From Ochotona curzoniae (Eukaryota; Chordata; Mammalia; Lagomorpha; Ochotonidae), in NCBI RefSeq assembly GCF_017591425.1, contig NW_024466599.1, forward strand, positions 57,177,501 to 57,241,500: 64,000 nucleotides of DNA, given 5' to 3'. A program made the position numbers and the translations under genes. Below, one piece after another: positions 24,901 to 37,202 of the stretch. Every line of letters starts with the position of its first letter. Position 1 is the first letter of the stretch. The notes under the pieces are model-generated. The model ran no database searches. It was not told the DNA's origin and saw nothing but the letters and a program-made list of their open reading frames with translations.

Positions 24901-26279
24901 GCCACATGAGTGATTTGTTTTAGATGACAAATCTGAACTGTCATCCTGGATAATGGATGAGTTACCAGATCTCAGTGCTTGTCCATTGATGGTCAGTGTC
25001 AAACATCACAAGTGAGTAATGAAGTTGGCAAGGAATTTGTATCAGTTCATATGTTCTCTGACTCACAATGCCAGACAGATTCCATGGATTTTCTTTCACA
25101 CAAATATTTAGCTTTCCTCCATGTAGGCCTACTTCGTGATTTCACACATTTTGCTATATATACTACTAAAGTAATTATTTTTCTCTGTAAGTAAAATGAT
25201 TAAATTTCAATCTCCAATGGAAGTGTCAGGCTTAAGACAGTGATTCAGTAAAGTATAAAAGTTAAAAACAGAATTTGATATCATGTTTGGATTAACACAT
25301 TCTTATTAACTTTGTTGGATTAGGGCAGATCCATCATTTAAAAAAGATTAATTTAGTAGTAAATGACATAATTATTAAATATATTAGATGGTAGTTTTGG
25401 TGTAGTTTGGTATATTATATCTGATAGGTTGGTCTGATGAAGAATTGCCACATAAGGATATTTCAAATGTAGAATTAAAGGATAAGTTTACATTGATGAA
25501 AAGCTTTGATTTTGTACATGGGCTTTTTATACTGTACCGTTTCTGTGAACATTTGAAAATCTTCATAATAGCCATAGTTACTGTGGTTTGCTATTGCTCT
25601 TTCACAGTCTCTTTTCCCCTTCTTAGCACTCTCCCAACCATCAATTGGCATGCTTTCTGTTAAATAAGCTAATTTTTAGTTTATAGAATTTTATATAACT
25701 GGAATAAAAAACTGATTCTTAGATTTTATGTTTTTTTGATTTAGCTTTTTAAATGCAAACTTTCTACATTCTTACTTGTTGTTGGAATCAATTCATTTTT
25801 GGAGGTGAGCGGTTTGGAGATCCATTCCATATAACCATGTTAAAACAAAAATTAAAAAGAGCAAAAAAGAACAGGGAATTATTTTTTCTCTGTGTTTGAT
25901 GGATTTTCACTGATGGGGATGTAAAGTAACTGCGTAGTAGAGACTATCACACACAGATGTGGAGATTCAATGCAGTGTGCATCTCTACTGCCAAATCAAA
26001 GAGGGACTCCTTGTGCAACTGTAAATGCACCTGGACAATAGGATGCTGGACTCTGGCTGCAATGTCAGCATAGAAATAAAGAGCAGAAAGATGGATTTAT
26101 CACTGATTATGAAGGATTACACTGTTGTAATGCCATGGAGGAAATGAATGGCAGGAGGAGTGATTTATGGAGGGGACAGGAAAATCCCAGAGATTATAGA
26201 ACTATATCATAGAATAATAAAATTAATTTTTTAAAAGCCTCTGTAAGGGAACACAGTAAGAGACGATGCCAACATTCTC
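24901..26279. other. Single-copy AT-rich sequence
   Basis: No recognisable repeat or gene over about 1.4 kb. Confidence 0.4.
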
Positions 26280-26792
26280 AATAATTAAAAGCTTTCACAG
26301 TTCACCTATGATAATATTTGTTTATATTTGTTTGCCTATGTATCTGTTTTGCACTTTGCATTGGGGTTGCTGTATATTAGAGAAAGTATGATATTTGTCC
26401 GTTTGGGACTGGCTTATTTCACTAAACATAATAATGTGAAGTTGGGACCATTTTGCATCAAATGAAATTTGCATTTCTTTTTTATTTCATTCTTTTTAAT
26501 GGCTGTGTGTAGTCCATGGAGTAGAGGTACCACAGTATCTTTATCCATTCCTCTTGTGATAGACATCTGGGTTGTCTCTGTATGTTTGCTTTTGTGGATT
26601 GTGCTGCTATAAATATGGGGTTGAAGGTCAGTTTGTTGTAGGCAGGTTTCACATCCTTTGGATATATTTCCAGGAATGGTACAGCTGTATCATAGATGAG
26701 GAATCAGTTGCCTGAATGCTCTCCAGCCTGACTTCCTTAGTGGCTGCACTAGTCTACACTTAAACCAACAGTGGGATAGAGGGTACTGTTCT

Positions 26793-27117
26793 AAAGAAAC
26801 TTGTTTCTTTGGATTCAAGTCAGATATGCGGAGAGGAGGAGAGACAGAGAAGAAGATCTTCCATCTGATGATTCACTCCCCAAGTGAAAGAAATGCCCAG
26901 AGCTGAGCCAATCCAAAGCCAAGAGCCAGGAGCTTCTTCTGGGTCTCCCCTGTGGGTGCAGGGTCCCAAGGCTTTGGGCCGTCCTCCTCTGCTTTCCCAG
27001 GTCATAAGCAGGGAACTGGATAGGAAACGGGGCCTCCGGGATTAGAACCAGTGCCCATAAGGGATCACGGAGCTTTCAAGGCAAAGACTTTAGCCATTAG
27101 GCTACCATGCTGGGCCC
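26793..27117 (-). repeat. CSINE copy, full length, inserted in L1
   Basis: All blocks are present, including gtcagatatgcggagagg, 'ccatctgatgattcactcc', ccaatccaaagccaagagcc, gggtcccaaggctttgggcc and a head ending 'gctaccatgctgggccc'. Divergence is modest, so it belongs to a younger group. Confidence 0.93.
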
Positions 27118-27320
27118 ACATGAAGAATTTAAAAATATATTTTTAGGTTTTGATTTTCCATCCCATTCCATTCTCTTGATAGTGCATTTGGAAAACAAAC
27201 AAAAAAAATTAGAATTTTTGATAAGTTAAAGCTCATATTCACTTTTTTGGATAGTTATTATTTTTGTATTATGTCTAAGAAAGCTGTTTTAAATCAGTAT
27301 TTTAAAAAATTCTATGTTGA

Positions 27321-27622
27321 GGCCTGGCGTGGTAGCCTAGTGGCTTGGTCCCAGGTGAGTGCTACTTTGTGTTGAGGCTGCTCCACTTGCAGTCCAGTTT
27401 CCTGCTGCTTGTGTCCTGGGAGGAGGGCAGTAGAGGTGACTTAAAGTCTTAGGACACTGCACCTGTGTGGGGGAACTGGAAGAAACTCTTGTCTCCTGGC
27501 TTCGGATCACCTCAACTCTGGCCACCGTGGCCATTTGGACAGTGAACCAGTAGACAAGAAGTCTGTCTGTGTTTCTTTCTCTCCATATATCTGCCTTTGC
27601 AATAAAAATAAATATATTTTTT
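27321..27622 (+). repeat. CSINE copy, full length, inserted in L1
   Basis: Head 'ggcctggcgtggtagcctag', body with ctcctggcttcggatcacc and a tail 'gcaataaaaataaatata'. Imperfect target-site duplication: aattctatgttga at 27309-27320 against aattctgtttttg from 27623. The B-box region is damaged. Confidence 0.9.
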
Positions 27623-27720
27623 AATTCTGTTTTTGCCTATCAGTTTTATATGCTTCAGCTTAAAATTAATTCTAAGGCTCAGTTGAATTTTATATAGATT
27701 ATGAGGTTAGAATGAAATTT

Positions 27721-28397
27721 CTTTGATAGGATCAGAGAGATCAGTGACTGCAGCCCCATATGTTGCAATTTGTCCTCCCTCACCTGAACTGTCCTTCTGC
27801 CTTCATTAAGAAGCAATAATCCTTATCAGGATGAGTACATTTCTGGAATTTACTTTGTGTCACATTATCTGTTTATGCTTACAGCAATTCTATACCATTC
27901 CTTATAATAAGTTTGAAATTAGTAACATTGTATTGCCAAATAGTTAATTTCTTCTGATTAGGTTGTTGCATTGCTACAACACAAAGCCTGCTGGCTTTGG
28001 CAGGAATCTTTCCTCATTGTGGTGAATAATTTTTTAAAGCTTTAATTTGCTTAACAGGTTTATTTTTCATTTCAAATGATCACGACTTTTATTCATTCTT
28101 TGATTCTTCTACATCGCTATACCATGATGCATTTATATCTCAGAAAGTAAAGCTTGTAAAACTGGAATGAATGACTATGACATTGTAATTACTTTGAAAC
28201 AAATGATTGGAGGCAGATATAGGGAGGGAGGAGAGAAAATAAGATGATCCTCCATGATTATGAATCTTTACGATAGAAAAATACTTTATTGGTATATAAT
28301 TATACACACATGTGTAAAATATAATGAAGCACATGTATACAGTATTCTAATTTAGCATACACATGTCACTTTAGCCCAATCATTTTTCTCTTTCAAG
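27721..28397. other. Single-copy AT-rich sequence
   Basis: A purine-rich patch at 28207-28240 may be a CSINE tail remnant. Nothing else was recognised. Confidence 0.35.
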
Positions 28398-28683
28398 TTT
28401 CTTTGTGTGAATTACAAAGTAAGGGGGTGGGTGGATAATGCGTGAGATTGATGATCTTCCAACTATTGTTTTACTCTGCATAATTGTAAACACTGAATTT
28501 GGGACAGGCTGGAGCCAGGAACCTATAGCTTAATGTGGATCTCCCATGAAGAATACATGGTCCCAAGTTCATCTTCTACTGCCTTCTCGGGCAAATTAAC
28601 ATGGAGCTGGAATAACGGCAGAGCAGACCAGACTTGAACCACTAAATAGTGGTTTAATGTGCTACCCCACAACTCCAGCCCCC
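28398..28683 (-). repeat. CSINE copy
   Basis: Blocks: ggctggagccaggaacc, gatctcccatgaagaatac, 'ccttctcgggcaaattaac', gacttgaaccactaaatag and a head ending ccccacaactccagcccc. Moderately diverged. Confidence 0.78.
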
Positions 28684-30514
28684 AATAATATAGACAGCTT
28701 TTATTTTGTATTTTCTTTCCCAATCAAAGATTTGTGTCATTACCTTATTAAAATAGAGCCACAAGTCTACCCTTTTAATATTTTACTGCACTCTTTTAGT
28801 ATGAAATTAGATCCCAGCAACCATTGATTTTGTAACTACTGTCAAAAGGAAAAAAAATTGCCTTCTCTTGCACATAATTGTATACCAGTGTATTGAAAAC
28901 AGAAACAACATATTATTACCATATCAGTGTTAACATTCAAATGATTTCATGTTATAAATTAAAAAAAAATAATGGAGTGTAAGGGATGTAATAGATTCAT
29001 CCTGGGCTTTGAGTATTTCTTAACATCGGCACAGGGTGGTAACATTTTGGTAACTCAAATTTCCAATCTGTATTTACATGATCACAAGAAAGCATTTCTA
29101 TATACACAAATCCAGTAGTTTGTTGTTTCATAACCTAATGACTTCTCTCAAGATGGTCTATATGTAGTACTATACTAAAAAAAAAAAAAAGATTAAATGA
29201 ACCAAGAGCTGGAGATAAAGCTGTATGCATTTAGGCGTTTTAGAAACTTGACTTTGGTGTGTCATGTCTGTGTGTTGATAATTCCTAAATCTGAGAGAGG
29301 AAGAGTAATTTGTGCAGATTACACTGAGGGCCACAATGTGATGAGCAATCATTCTGTAGTCAGATAAATATTTGCTTCATAAAATCATTGATTTTTTTAA
29401 ACACATGACAGATTTGTGTTATGCAAGTGAAAATCACTTTAGAAAACTCCCTATTCCTTCTCCTTTGCCACATGTTCAGCCATACAGGCTGACTTCTTTG
29501 TACTCAAAACAAACATTTTAAAAGACTCTGAGATGATCAGACAAGTCTTATTTTACAATGCCATCTGGATGCGGAACCCAAAGCAGCACCATTTTGTCAC
29601 GGATGCTATTCTTGGGAAACAGAATGTGGGTTAAAGTGAAGGATTCTCAGGTTTTAATGCTTAGCCCGATTTCATGTGAATCCCATCCAATTTTATGTGG
29701 GGAAGACAGAAGAATCCTTGTTAATTTCCCAGGATTCAGTCAACCAGGCTTAGTTTCCAACCACATGATATAATGTAACTTATTATTTTCTCTTGTGTTT
29801 TTGAAATCATGAAGTTACTATGGACATTTATCCTTGTGTCTGCCATTCCTAAGTCATGAAAGGTTAAAATATGAGTATGTGAAGATACAGAACTCTTGTA
29901 TGAGGTTACAATTCTGCACAAAGTGGAGGAATATTTGCTTAGAAAAGATTGAAAATTTATTATTTCCCTGCCTTGGAGAAGAAACATTTAAATGTTTATG
30001 CAATTATAAATGAATGTGAGAAATACAAAAAAGGCATCATCAAAAGCTGAAAGATCTATTATAGAGACAGAAAATGATTCATGGACTATATATATATATA
30101 TATATTAAAAACAGCTCATTAGTTTATAGCTATTATTGGATTTCATTTGAACACACTTTTCATGAAGTCAAAGTTGCACATTTTTGTAATTATTTCTCCA
30201 TCTTCTACCCTGCACTCCAATACTTGCCCATATTAGATAGTCTTAGGTAGTAATGATTTGAAAATTCTATTATGGTAAAATATTCCACCTTAATATTTAC
30301 CTAACATAAATAATGATAAAATTAATATTGTGTTTCTTTAGTGGCATGCTCATTTGTTTATTTTCTAAAAAATATATCAAGCTTTTGAGATCTAGCTTCA
30401 TCTTAGAACCTATGCCAAGGTTATATCCCCTACGTGAAATCATCTACAACGTACAAGACAAGGCTTAGCTGGAATAAGATTATTATAATAGAAAGGTTAT
30501 CTCTCTCTTTTCTT
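28684..30514. other. Single-copy sequence
   Basis: Contains an A-run (29177-29190) and a TA tract (30087-30105). A patch at 29550-29760 is somewhat richer in CpG than its surroundings but shows no gene that I can support. Confidence 0.4.
30087..30105. repeat. (TA)n microsatellite
   Basis: Uninterrupted TA dinucleotides. Confidence 0.9.
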
Positions 30515-30841
30515 TTAAGATCTACTTATTTTGTTTCCATTGGAAAGTCAGATATACATGGAGAAAAAGACAGAGAGGAAAATTTACTGTCGACTGATTC
30601 ACTCCCCAAGTTGCCACAATGGCTGGAGCTAAGTCAATCCAAAGACACAAGCCTGGAGCCTCTTCCAGGTCTCACTCACTGGTACAGAATCTCAAGGCCT
30701 TGAGCCATCCTAAACTGCTTTCCCAGGTCACAAGAAGTGAAATGGATGGGAAGCGGGGTAGCCAGAACAGAAACCAGTGCCCATATGGGATCCTGGTCCG
30801 TGCAAGCGAGGACTTTAGCCATTAGGCTACTGTGTGGGCCT
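30515..30841 (-). repeat. CSINE copy with target-site duplication
   Basis: Full-length order from 'aagatctacttattttg' to a head ending ctactgtgtgggcc. A 10-base duplication, ggttatctct, flanks it at 30495-30504 and 30844-30853. The two frames of 68-89 codons here are element translations. Confidence 0.92.
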
Positions 30842-31213
30842 AGGGTTATCTCTTACTTGTGTAATTCATGTCCTAAACATGCATTTTGGAGGATGATATT
30901 TGTCATTTAAACCTTGTTTATATAAAGGAAAAAATTGCTATACCTTATATGTGCAGCTTTTAATGTTTTCATTACATATTTATATAAGGTGAGCTAATTT
31001 CAGGTATTTCATAATACAAATTTAGGAGCATAGTGGTACTTCTCACCTTACCCTCTTGCCCACATTTCCTACTCACTCTTTTTTTCCTCTAATATTAGCA
31101 TGGCATACTTTCATGCTAATATTTCATTTCATAATCAAAGTCTGTAAAGATCTAAACAAAAGAAATGAGAAAAAGAAGAAAAAAGTATTATTCATCAAAT
31201 GTAACAAAGGCTG

Positions 31214-31252
31214 TTTGATCACTGTTTACAAAGGCTGTAAACAGTAATCAAA
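31214..31252. other. 17-bp inverted repeat (hairpin-forming)
   Basis: Arms 31214-31230 and 31236-31252 are complementary at 16 of 17 positions around a 5-base loop (aaggc). The motif acaaaggctgt also occurs twice as a direct repeat. It is too short for a typical microRNA precursor. Confidence 0.7.
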
Positions 31253-31299
31253 TCTCAAAATGTCATATGGCACATATAAGTTATACATTTTTATATTCT

Positions 31300-31590
31300 G
31301 CATATTACTTAGCAAAGATCAGACAAAACAGGATTTTTATTAAGGAATGGAGGTATCTGGTTAATTTAATTAAGGGTAATGATTTCCAGTTACATGCATT
31401 CTGTTGCAAAAGATGGAATTTTGTTCTTTTGATAGCTTATTTAATATTTTACAGTGCAGTGTGTGTGTACATATATTTACCACATTTTCTATATCCAGTT
31501 ATTAATGAAAATGAGTTGATTCCTTATCTTGGCTGCTGTGAACAGGGCTACACATGTTACAGTTTTAGAACATAATACATCCCACTCAGT
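31300..31590 (-). mobile_element. Antisense L1 ORF2 3' fragment
   Basis: 'gggtaatgatttccagttac', 'ttaccacattttctatatcc', 'gagttgattccttatcttgg' and 'ctgctgtgaacagggctaca' are the reverse complement of the conserved ORF2 end. The 102-codon plus frame here is an antisense reading of L1. Confidence 0.75.
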
Positions 31591-31594
31591 TAAA

Positions 31595-31886
31595 AAATGT
31601 ATTTGTTGGTCAGAAAAAGAAAGGAATGGAGTAGAACACCCATCAGCTGGTTGACTCCCCAAATTTTAATTACAATCTGGGCTGGGTTGGGCCCAAGCCA
31701 AGAGGCAGAAACACCATCCTGTTTCCCCATGTGAGGGACTGGAACTCAGGTCTTTGGGTCACTTTTATCTGCCATCCAAATGCATTAGCAGTAAGCTGGG
31801 TGAGAAGTAGAATAGTTTAGACTCAAAATTGCACTCCACATCAAGTGTGTTGTCCCAAATTGTGGCTAGCCCTGTGCCACATTGCC
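31595..31886 (-). repeat. Old CSINE copy
   Basis: Blocks: catcagctggttgactcccc, gggctgggttgggcccaagc, 'catgtgagggactggaact', aaatgcattagcagtaagc and a head with ttgtcccaaattgtggctag. It lies directly against the L1 fragment. Confidence 0.78.
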
Positions 31887-32515
31887 TGTCTCATCATTTT
31901 TCATAATTCCTATTACCAATGTGTTCATTCAGAGGCACCAAGTGCATCTCTGATTAGTATTTCCCTCACTGGTGGTACCACAAGAGATACCAGATTTCAG
32001 AAAAGAGCTTCTCATATGTCTGCATTTAGCTATTGAGAGTTTTCTTGCTTCCTTCAAAACTATTGTTGCTTATAAATATCTTAACACCTGTGCAATTGGT
32101 CTCTATTTCTGTTTAATTCCTTGGAAACAGTCTTTCTGGTAAGATTAACCTTGCAGATTTGGTCCTACCTATGTGCCTTGAGTCAAATTTCATTTTCATT
32201 TCATATTCTGAATTTCTACTGTCAGAGGAACAAATTTACCTTTACTTGCAAACACAGGTAGGTTCTAAAAATGAGGTGACATGCTGATCCATTTGATGTT
32301 CCCACCATTCTTATAGAATAAAATGTATATTCCTGGTGTTTCCTATTATTGCTCTCTCTTGTTTGAGTTCAAATATACATTTGAAACAAGAGGATTGATA
32401 GAGTGAAAGTGGTGATACAGACTTCCCTGAAACTTGAAAGAATGAGGAATACCTTCTTACATATTATGAATCCCAAAGAAAGACACCTAATGTTCTTTTT
32501 CACTTAAAATTTTTA
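31887..32515. other. Single-copy sequence
   Basis: No repeat or gene recognised. Confidence 0.4.
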
Positions 32516-32817
32516 ACAGTGTCTGGCTTTGTGGTGTAGCTAGTAAAGCCTGAGACACAAGAATCCTATATAAGTACAAGCCATTCCAGTTTCCCTGTTT
32601 TAATCCAGTTCCATGCTTTATGGCCTGGGAAAGGCAGTGGAAGATAACCTAAAAGCCTGGACTCCTGACACGTGTGGGCAACCTGGAAGAAGCGCCTTGC
32701 ATCTGGTCTTGCCCTGGGCTAGTCAGGGCTATTGTGACCATATGAGAAATGAACCAGCAAATGGCAGCTTTTATGCTTCTTCATCTGTCACAGTAAATTT
32801 AAAAATAAATAAATATT
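32516..32817 (+). repeat. CSINE copy, full length
   Basis: Head 'gtctggctttgtggtgtagc', body 'ttatggcctgggaaaggca' and 'gcaacctggaagaagcgcc', then 'aaatgaaccagcaaatggca' and a tail aaaaataaataaat. Moderately diverged. Confidence 0.85.
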
Positions 32818-33397
32818 AAACAAGGGGATAATGATAATACGTGATCACTATCTTAACAGTTTCACTTAGAATAAAGTAACAATACAACATTATAGGAATT
32901 TATTGTTCATTGCATGAAAAAAAAGATCATGTTAAGCTTTGAGACAAAGCATTTTGTCTTAAAATTTATCATAAAATTCATAGGGATTTGACAGTAGTCT
33001 TAAAATAATTGCTATAACAGAACTTACAGCTCTGCAAAAACTGAAATCACTGTTTGCATTCACTTCTACATAGGCACTGTTGTAGCATGAAGAGTTCAAC
33101 CTGTTTCAGCAAGTTCAACTTGTTCTACTTGAAAATATGGATCATGAGAGAATAGGCTCACCAAGAAAAACTTAATCTCATCTCGTTGTACAGTGCAGGG
33201 TGTATCGGGGGGAATATATACTGTTCAATTCAGATAGTTATAATCATTCCATAGAATGGTTCTGTCTAGCATAGGATGCAGAGGTAAGCCTGTGTCTTCC
33301 CTTGAGTGATAGCTGGCCACAAGGGCTCACAAGTGTGATCATCTTGGAAATGAGGAATAGTTTCTGGATAGATAAAATTAAAATGTAAGTGTGTTTT
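32818..33397. other. Single-copy AT-rich sequence
   Basis: No repeat or gene recognised. Confidence 0.4.
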
Positions 33398-33532
33398 TGG
33401 TGCAAAAATTGAAATCTGCATAATATTTAACAAATTTTTTGAACTGTTAAGATATTTATGTGACAGTTTCTTTTACACAGAATGCACTCCATTTTCCATG
33501 AGCTTCTTGAAATCCCCATGTATAACTGAACA
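33398..33532 (-). mobile_element. Mariner-like mini-element, copy 3
   Basis: 'tttttggtgcaaaaattgaa' at one side and 'cattttccatgagcttcttg' at the other match the reverse complement of the 23756 copy. About 135 bases, non-coding. Confidence 0.52.
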
Positions 33533-34963
33533 TTTATAGCAGGCCTCCTAAAATATTAACCAAAAGAGCAGCTCTCAAAAAATTATACCTAACAGTAGTT
33601 CGGATATTTCTACCTTGTTAGTTGAAGCTATGCATCGAGCAGAATATAGAAACTATCTCATTGTCCTGTGATACAAAATTTGAAAATTACCCATGTTTTC
33701 TCTTATATTCCAATAAAACTGTGTGAGTCAACTGCTGGCAAGCTTAACCATTCTGCTTTTCAAATTGAACAACCCTAAGGGAGGAGAAATTCAAACTGTC
33801 AGTAGTTATTTCAAAGACAGATTGGTCACTCTCAAAATCTGTACAAACACAGGCTTATATTACCCACTTTAGTTTTATAATGCTGAAAAGGGATAGTTGA
33901 GTCTGCTTTTCTGCCCGCTAAGAATAGGTTTCTTATTCTGTTAGCTCTAATATGACTGAGAAAATACATGCAGTTAATTCACTTGGCATTTTGTGTCATA
34001 TTCATCTTGTCCTTGAAGAATCCTCAGGAAAAATCGCTCAAAGAAAGTAGATTTGATTAGTCTGAAAGAAGAAATAACCATCTGACAGCAGGCCGACTCG
34101 ACCAACACAGGGCAAGCACAGGAAAGGATCAGATGACATGATGTTCAATAGCCCAGATATGCAGGCCTCAGACATGTGTTTGACATGAATGATGTGTGTA
34201 GGTCTTAATACAGGCACCCTACTTACTTTGAGGATCAACATTTTTATCAGCAACAAGGTTCAAAAATAAAACCTCACCAGTGTAATGAGATTGCACCTCT
34301 ACATGTAAAGGGGACCACAGAGTTGATGGAATCTCTCAAAGATCTTAGAAAACAGTATCTGGGATGACAGCTCCCCCCAGCTTATCAAAATTCTATATGT
34401 GAGGAGCCTTCCTTGGCAAGTATGGGAGTAAAATAAGCATTTCTTTATTAGCATATGTTTTACCACTTGGTTGTTTGTTTATGGGAAAAATTAATGTAGC
34501 ATGCAACTTGCAATTAGTTTTTACACTGGTAATGACAGGTTCCTATAAAATGCCTTGCATTTAAATACGGGAGCTAATAGCAGGAAAAGGGTATACAGAT
34601 GCTCAGGTACAGTGCTTAAGAAGCCAAAGCAATCAAGTCTATCTATAAAAGTTTTGAGTCACTGGACAAGAATACTAGGACAATTGGCCACCTGTTTAGT
34701 AATTTGTGAAAATTTAGAAATAATCCGTTTAGCTAACCTCCTTGGTAAAGTCTGATCCTGTACCAATGCATGTGCATATAAAATTGTAAATGATGAGAGC
34801 TTTAGGTCTTGTGTAAAAGTGCTGTTTATTGTGTCTGAAAGAAACTTGTCACTAAAACATATATCCTCTGCTCTTGAACACTAGTGTTATAAGTGATTTT
34901 CCTATCACTGTACATCAGAAGCATCTGAGAAACGTTTTTCATAGGACTGCCCAATCTTTCCAT
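33533..34963. other. Single-copy sequence
   Basis: About 1.4 kb without recognised repeats. The frames at 34038-34256 and 34555-34755 have no domain I know. Confidence 0.4.
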
Positions 34964-35327
34964 TAGAACCTGTTCATTAATTTTTTTAAGATTTATTTTT
35001 ATTATTTTTTTATTGGAAAGGCGGATATACAGAGAGGAGAGACAGGAAGATCTTCCGTCCAATGATTCACTCCCCAAGTGAGTGCAACAGCTGCTACTAT
35101 GCCGATCCAAAGCCAGGAACCTCTTCTGGGTCTCCCACGCGGGTGCAGGGTCCCAAAGCTTTGGGCCGTCCTCAACTGCTTTCCCGGGCCACAGGCAGGG
35201 AGCTGGAAGGGAAGCGGGACTGCCGGGATTAGAACCGGTGTCCATATGGGATCCTGGGCGTGCAAGGCGAGGACCTTAACCACTGTGCCACCGCGCTGGG
35301 CCCGTAGAACCTGTTCATTAATTTTTT
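34964..35327 (-). repeat. Youngest-looking CSINE, with 23-bp target-site duplication
   Basis: The element occupies about 34987-35304. The flanks share an identical 23-base duplication starting tagaacctgttcattaat (34964-34986 and 35305-35327). All blocks are close to consensus: gcggatatacagagagg, 'gatcttccgtccaatgattc', gggtctcccacgcgggtgc, 'gggatcctgggcgtgcaagg' and a head ending ccaccgcgctgggccc. On the minus strand the head has a B-box-like ggttctaatcc. Frames of 65-139 codons on both strands here are element translations. CpG retention also argues for youth. Confidence 0.96.
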
Positions 35328-35374
35328 AGTTGTGGTGTTAAGTTCACTTGTGAGTCCAGATATCTTCCCTAACT

Positions 35375-36300
35375 TCATTTTTAAAATTCTTCTCTCTATT
35401 GGGATGAACATGTGGATTTTGTCTCTCATTCTGTTTATGTGATTAATGGCATTTACTGGTTCGTGAGTATTAAACCACCCTTGAATGTCTGGGATAAATT
35501 CTACTTGATTGTAATATATAATCTTTTTGAGGTGGCTTTGCATTTGGTTTGCTAGTGTGCTCTTGAGATTATTTTTTTTAAAGATTTACTTATTTTTATT
35601 GGAAAGAGGAGGAGAGGCAGAGAGGAAAATCTTTCATCTGCTGATTCACTCCCCAAGTGACCACAACAGCTGGAGCACAGCCGATCTGAAACCACGAGCC
35701 CAGTCTCTTCCAGGTCTCCCACATTGGTGCGGGGTCCCAAGGTTTGGACCAACCTTGACTGCCACAAACAGGGAGCAGGTTGAGGAAGTGGGGCTGTTGG
35801 GATCAGAACCAACTCCCATAAGGGATCCTGTTGCTTTCAAGATGAGGACTTTAGCCACTAGGCTGCCGTGCCAGGCCTGCTTTTGAAACATCGTACAACT
35901 TTGCTTGATAAGGATATATTTTTATAGTTTTGCTTTCATATTATGTCTTTGATATTAAAGTCACGCTTGGTGATGTTTCATTGTTTTCAATATCTTGAAA
36001 TGGTTTGAAAGCAGTAGAATGACTTCATCTTAGAATGCTTTGTAGAGTTCAGTCGTAAAGCTACCAGGCTCTGTACTTCCACTTGATGGTAAATTTGACC
36101 ACTGCTTCTGCTATTGCTGTTAATGAATCTGATTTATTTGCATCTTCTAGATTAAATCTTGGTAAATAGTGTAAATTCAAGAAATTACCCATTTTCTTCT
36201 TGACTTTCCTGTTTATAAGCATGTAGTTCTTCAGTGCAGTTTTGTGCAATCCTTTGTATTTTGGTGGGATTTTTTCCCAAACTGGATTTATTGCTTTCCA
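35375..36300 (-). mobile_element. Antisense L1 ORF2 (reverse transcriptase region)
   Basis: A minus-strand frame inside 35390-35540 still reads NQVEFIPDIQGWFNTHEPVN, followed by AINHINRMRDKIHMF. This is clearly related to the L1 reverse-transcriptase segment around the FIPGMQGWFN motif. Downstream pieces ('gttcagtcgtaaagctacc', 'attaaatcttggtaaatag') continue toward the ORF2 N-terminal side. The frame is broken by stops and by a CSINE at 35573-35879. Inactive. Confidence 0.88.
35573..35879 (-). repeat. CSINE copy, full length, inserted in L1
   Basis: Complete block order from 'aaagatttacttatttttat' to a head ending ctgccgtgccaggcc. Flanks tgctcttgagatta and tgcttttgaaacat look like a decayed target-site duplication. 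Confidence 0.93.
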
Positions 36301-37202
36301 TTCCCACTCGTATGAAGTTTAATATCTTTCCATTCCTGCCAAAATTTGTGATTGCTTGCCTTTGAATTTCAGTGATCCTACTGTGAGTGAAATGGTACCA
36401 TATTGTGGCTTTGATGCATATTTTACCGCTGATAAATGAGGTTGAGCATCTTCTGATGACCATCTAGCTCATCTTCATAACTGCTTAGAAAACATGTACA
36501 TCTACATACATTTGTCTTTCCATTGTCAAGCAGTAAGATTTTCATGTTTTGCAGGTATGAGACTTTTTCATTATTTTCAAAAATGTTCTCAATCTTGGAA
36601 CCCTGATATTTTACACAGACATTAGTAGAACAGCAGTGCACTGCATTTTTTCTTTTGGCTATTTGTTCCCTTTTGATATTCAACCAAAAAAATGATACAT
36701 GTCAAGTTCATGAAGATGTATATGTTTGTCTAGAATTTGTAATTTATAATTTTAGTACACAAAAAAGGAGCTTGATTTATTTTGAGTTGTTGGGCAAGCA
36801 TTATATAGATGAATATACACATTGTATATAAATGAATATATTTATATACACACACATACATAATTTACTTACCCAGTTGTTCCAACACCATTTGTTAGAA
36901 ACACTTTATCAATAACTTAATTTGTAAATCTTTTGGAGAAATGCTTGATCAAAAATATTAATCCGTTTCTGGATTTTCATATTGCCCTTCAGTCTATACT
37001 TCTTTGTCACTATCACAATATTTTTTAAAAATATCTTGACTTACTTGGATGTAGAGTTAGCAAGGGGGCATAGGAGTGGAGGATGTGATGTAGAAAGGTC
37101 TTCCTCCCTTTCACTTGGTCACTTACATCTTCAAACCTTGATGAACGAATGTTTCTCAACCAGTATTTTTCCTTTTTTTATTTATGTACCATAGTATTTG
37201 TC

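Larger units (their letters stand above)
26280..27720 (-). mobile_element. Antisense L1 ORF2 3' end with two CSINE insertions
   Basis: 'gggactggcttatttcacta', 'gtctttatccattcctctt'-like sequence (atctttatccattcctctt), 'tgtgctgctataaatatgg' and 'tttggatatatttccagga' read as the reverse complement of the L1 ORF2 3' end. The L1 resumes between the two CSINEs (27118-27320) and after the second (27635-27720, with 'cagttgaattttatatagat'). Confidence 0.8.

Noticed and set aside
34826..35329. Several overlapping frames of 65-139 codons on both strands
   Set aside because: All are translations of the young CSINE and its flank.
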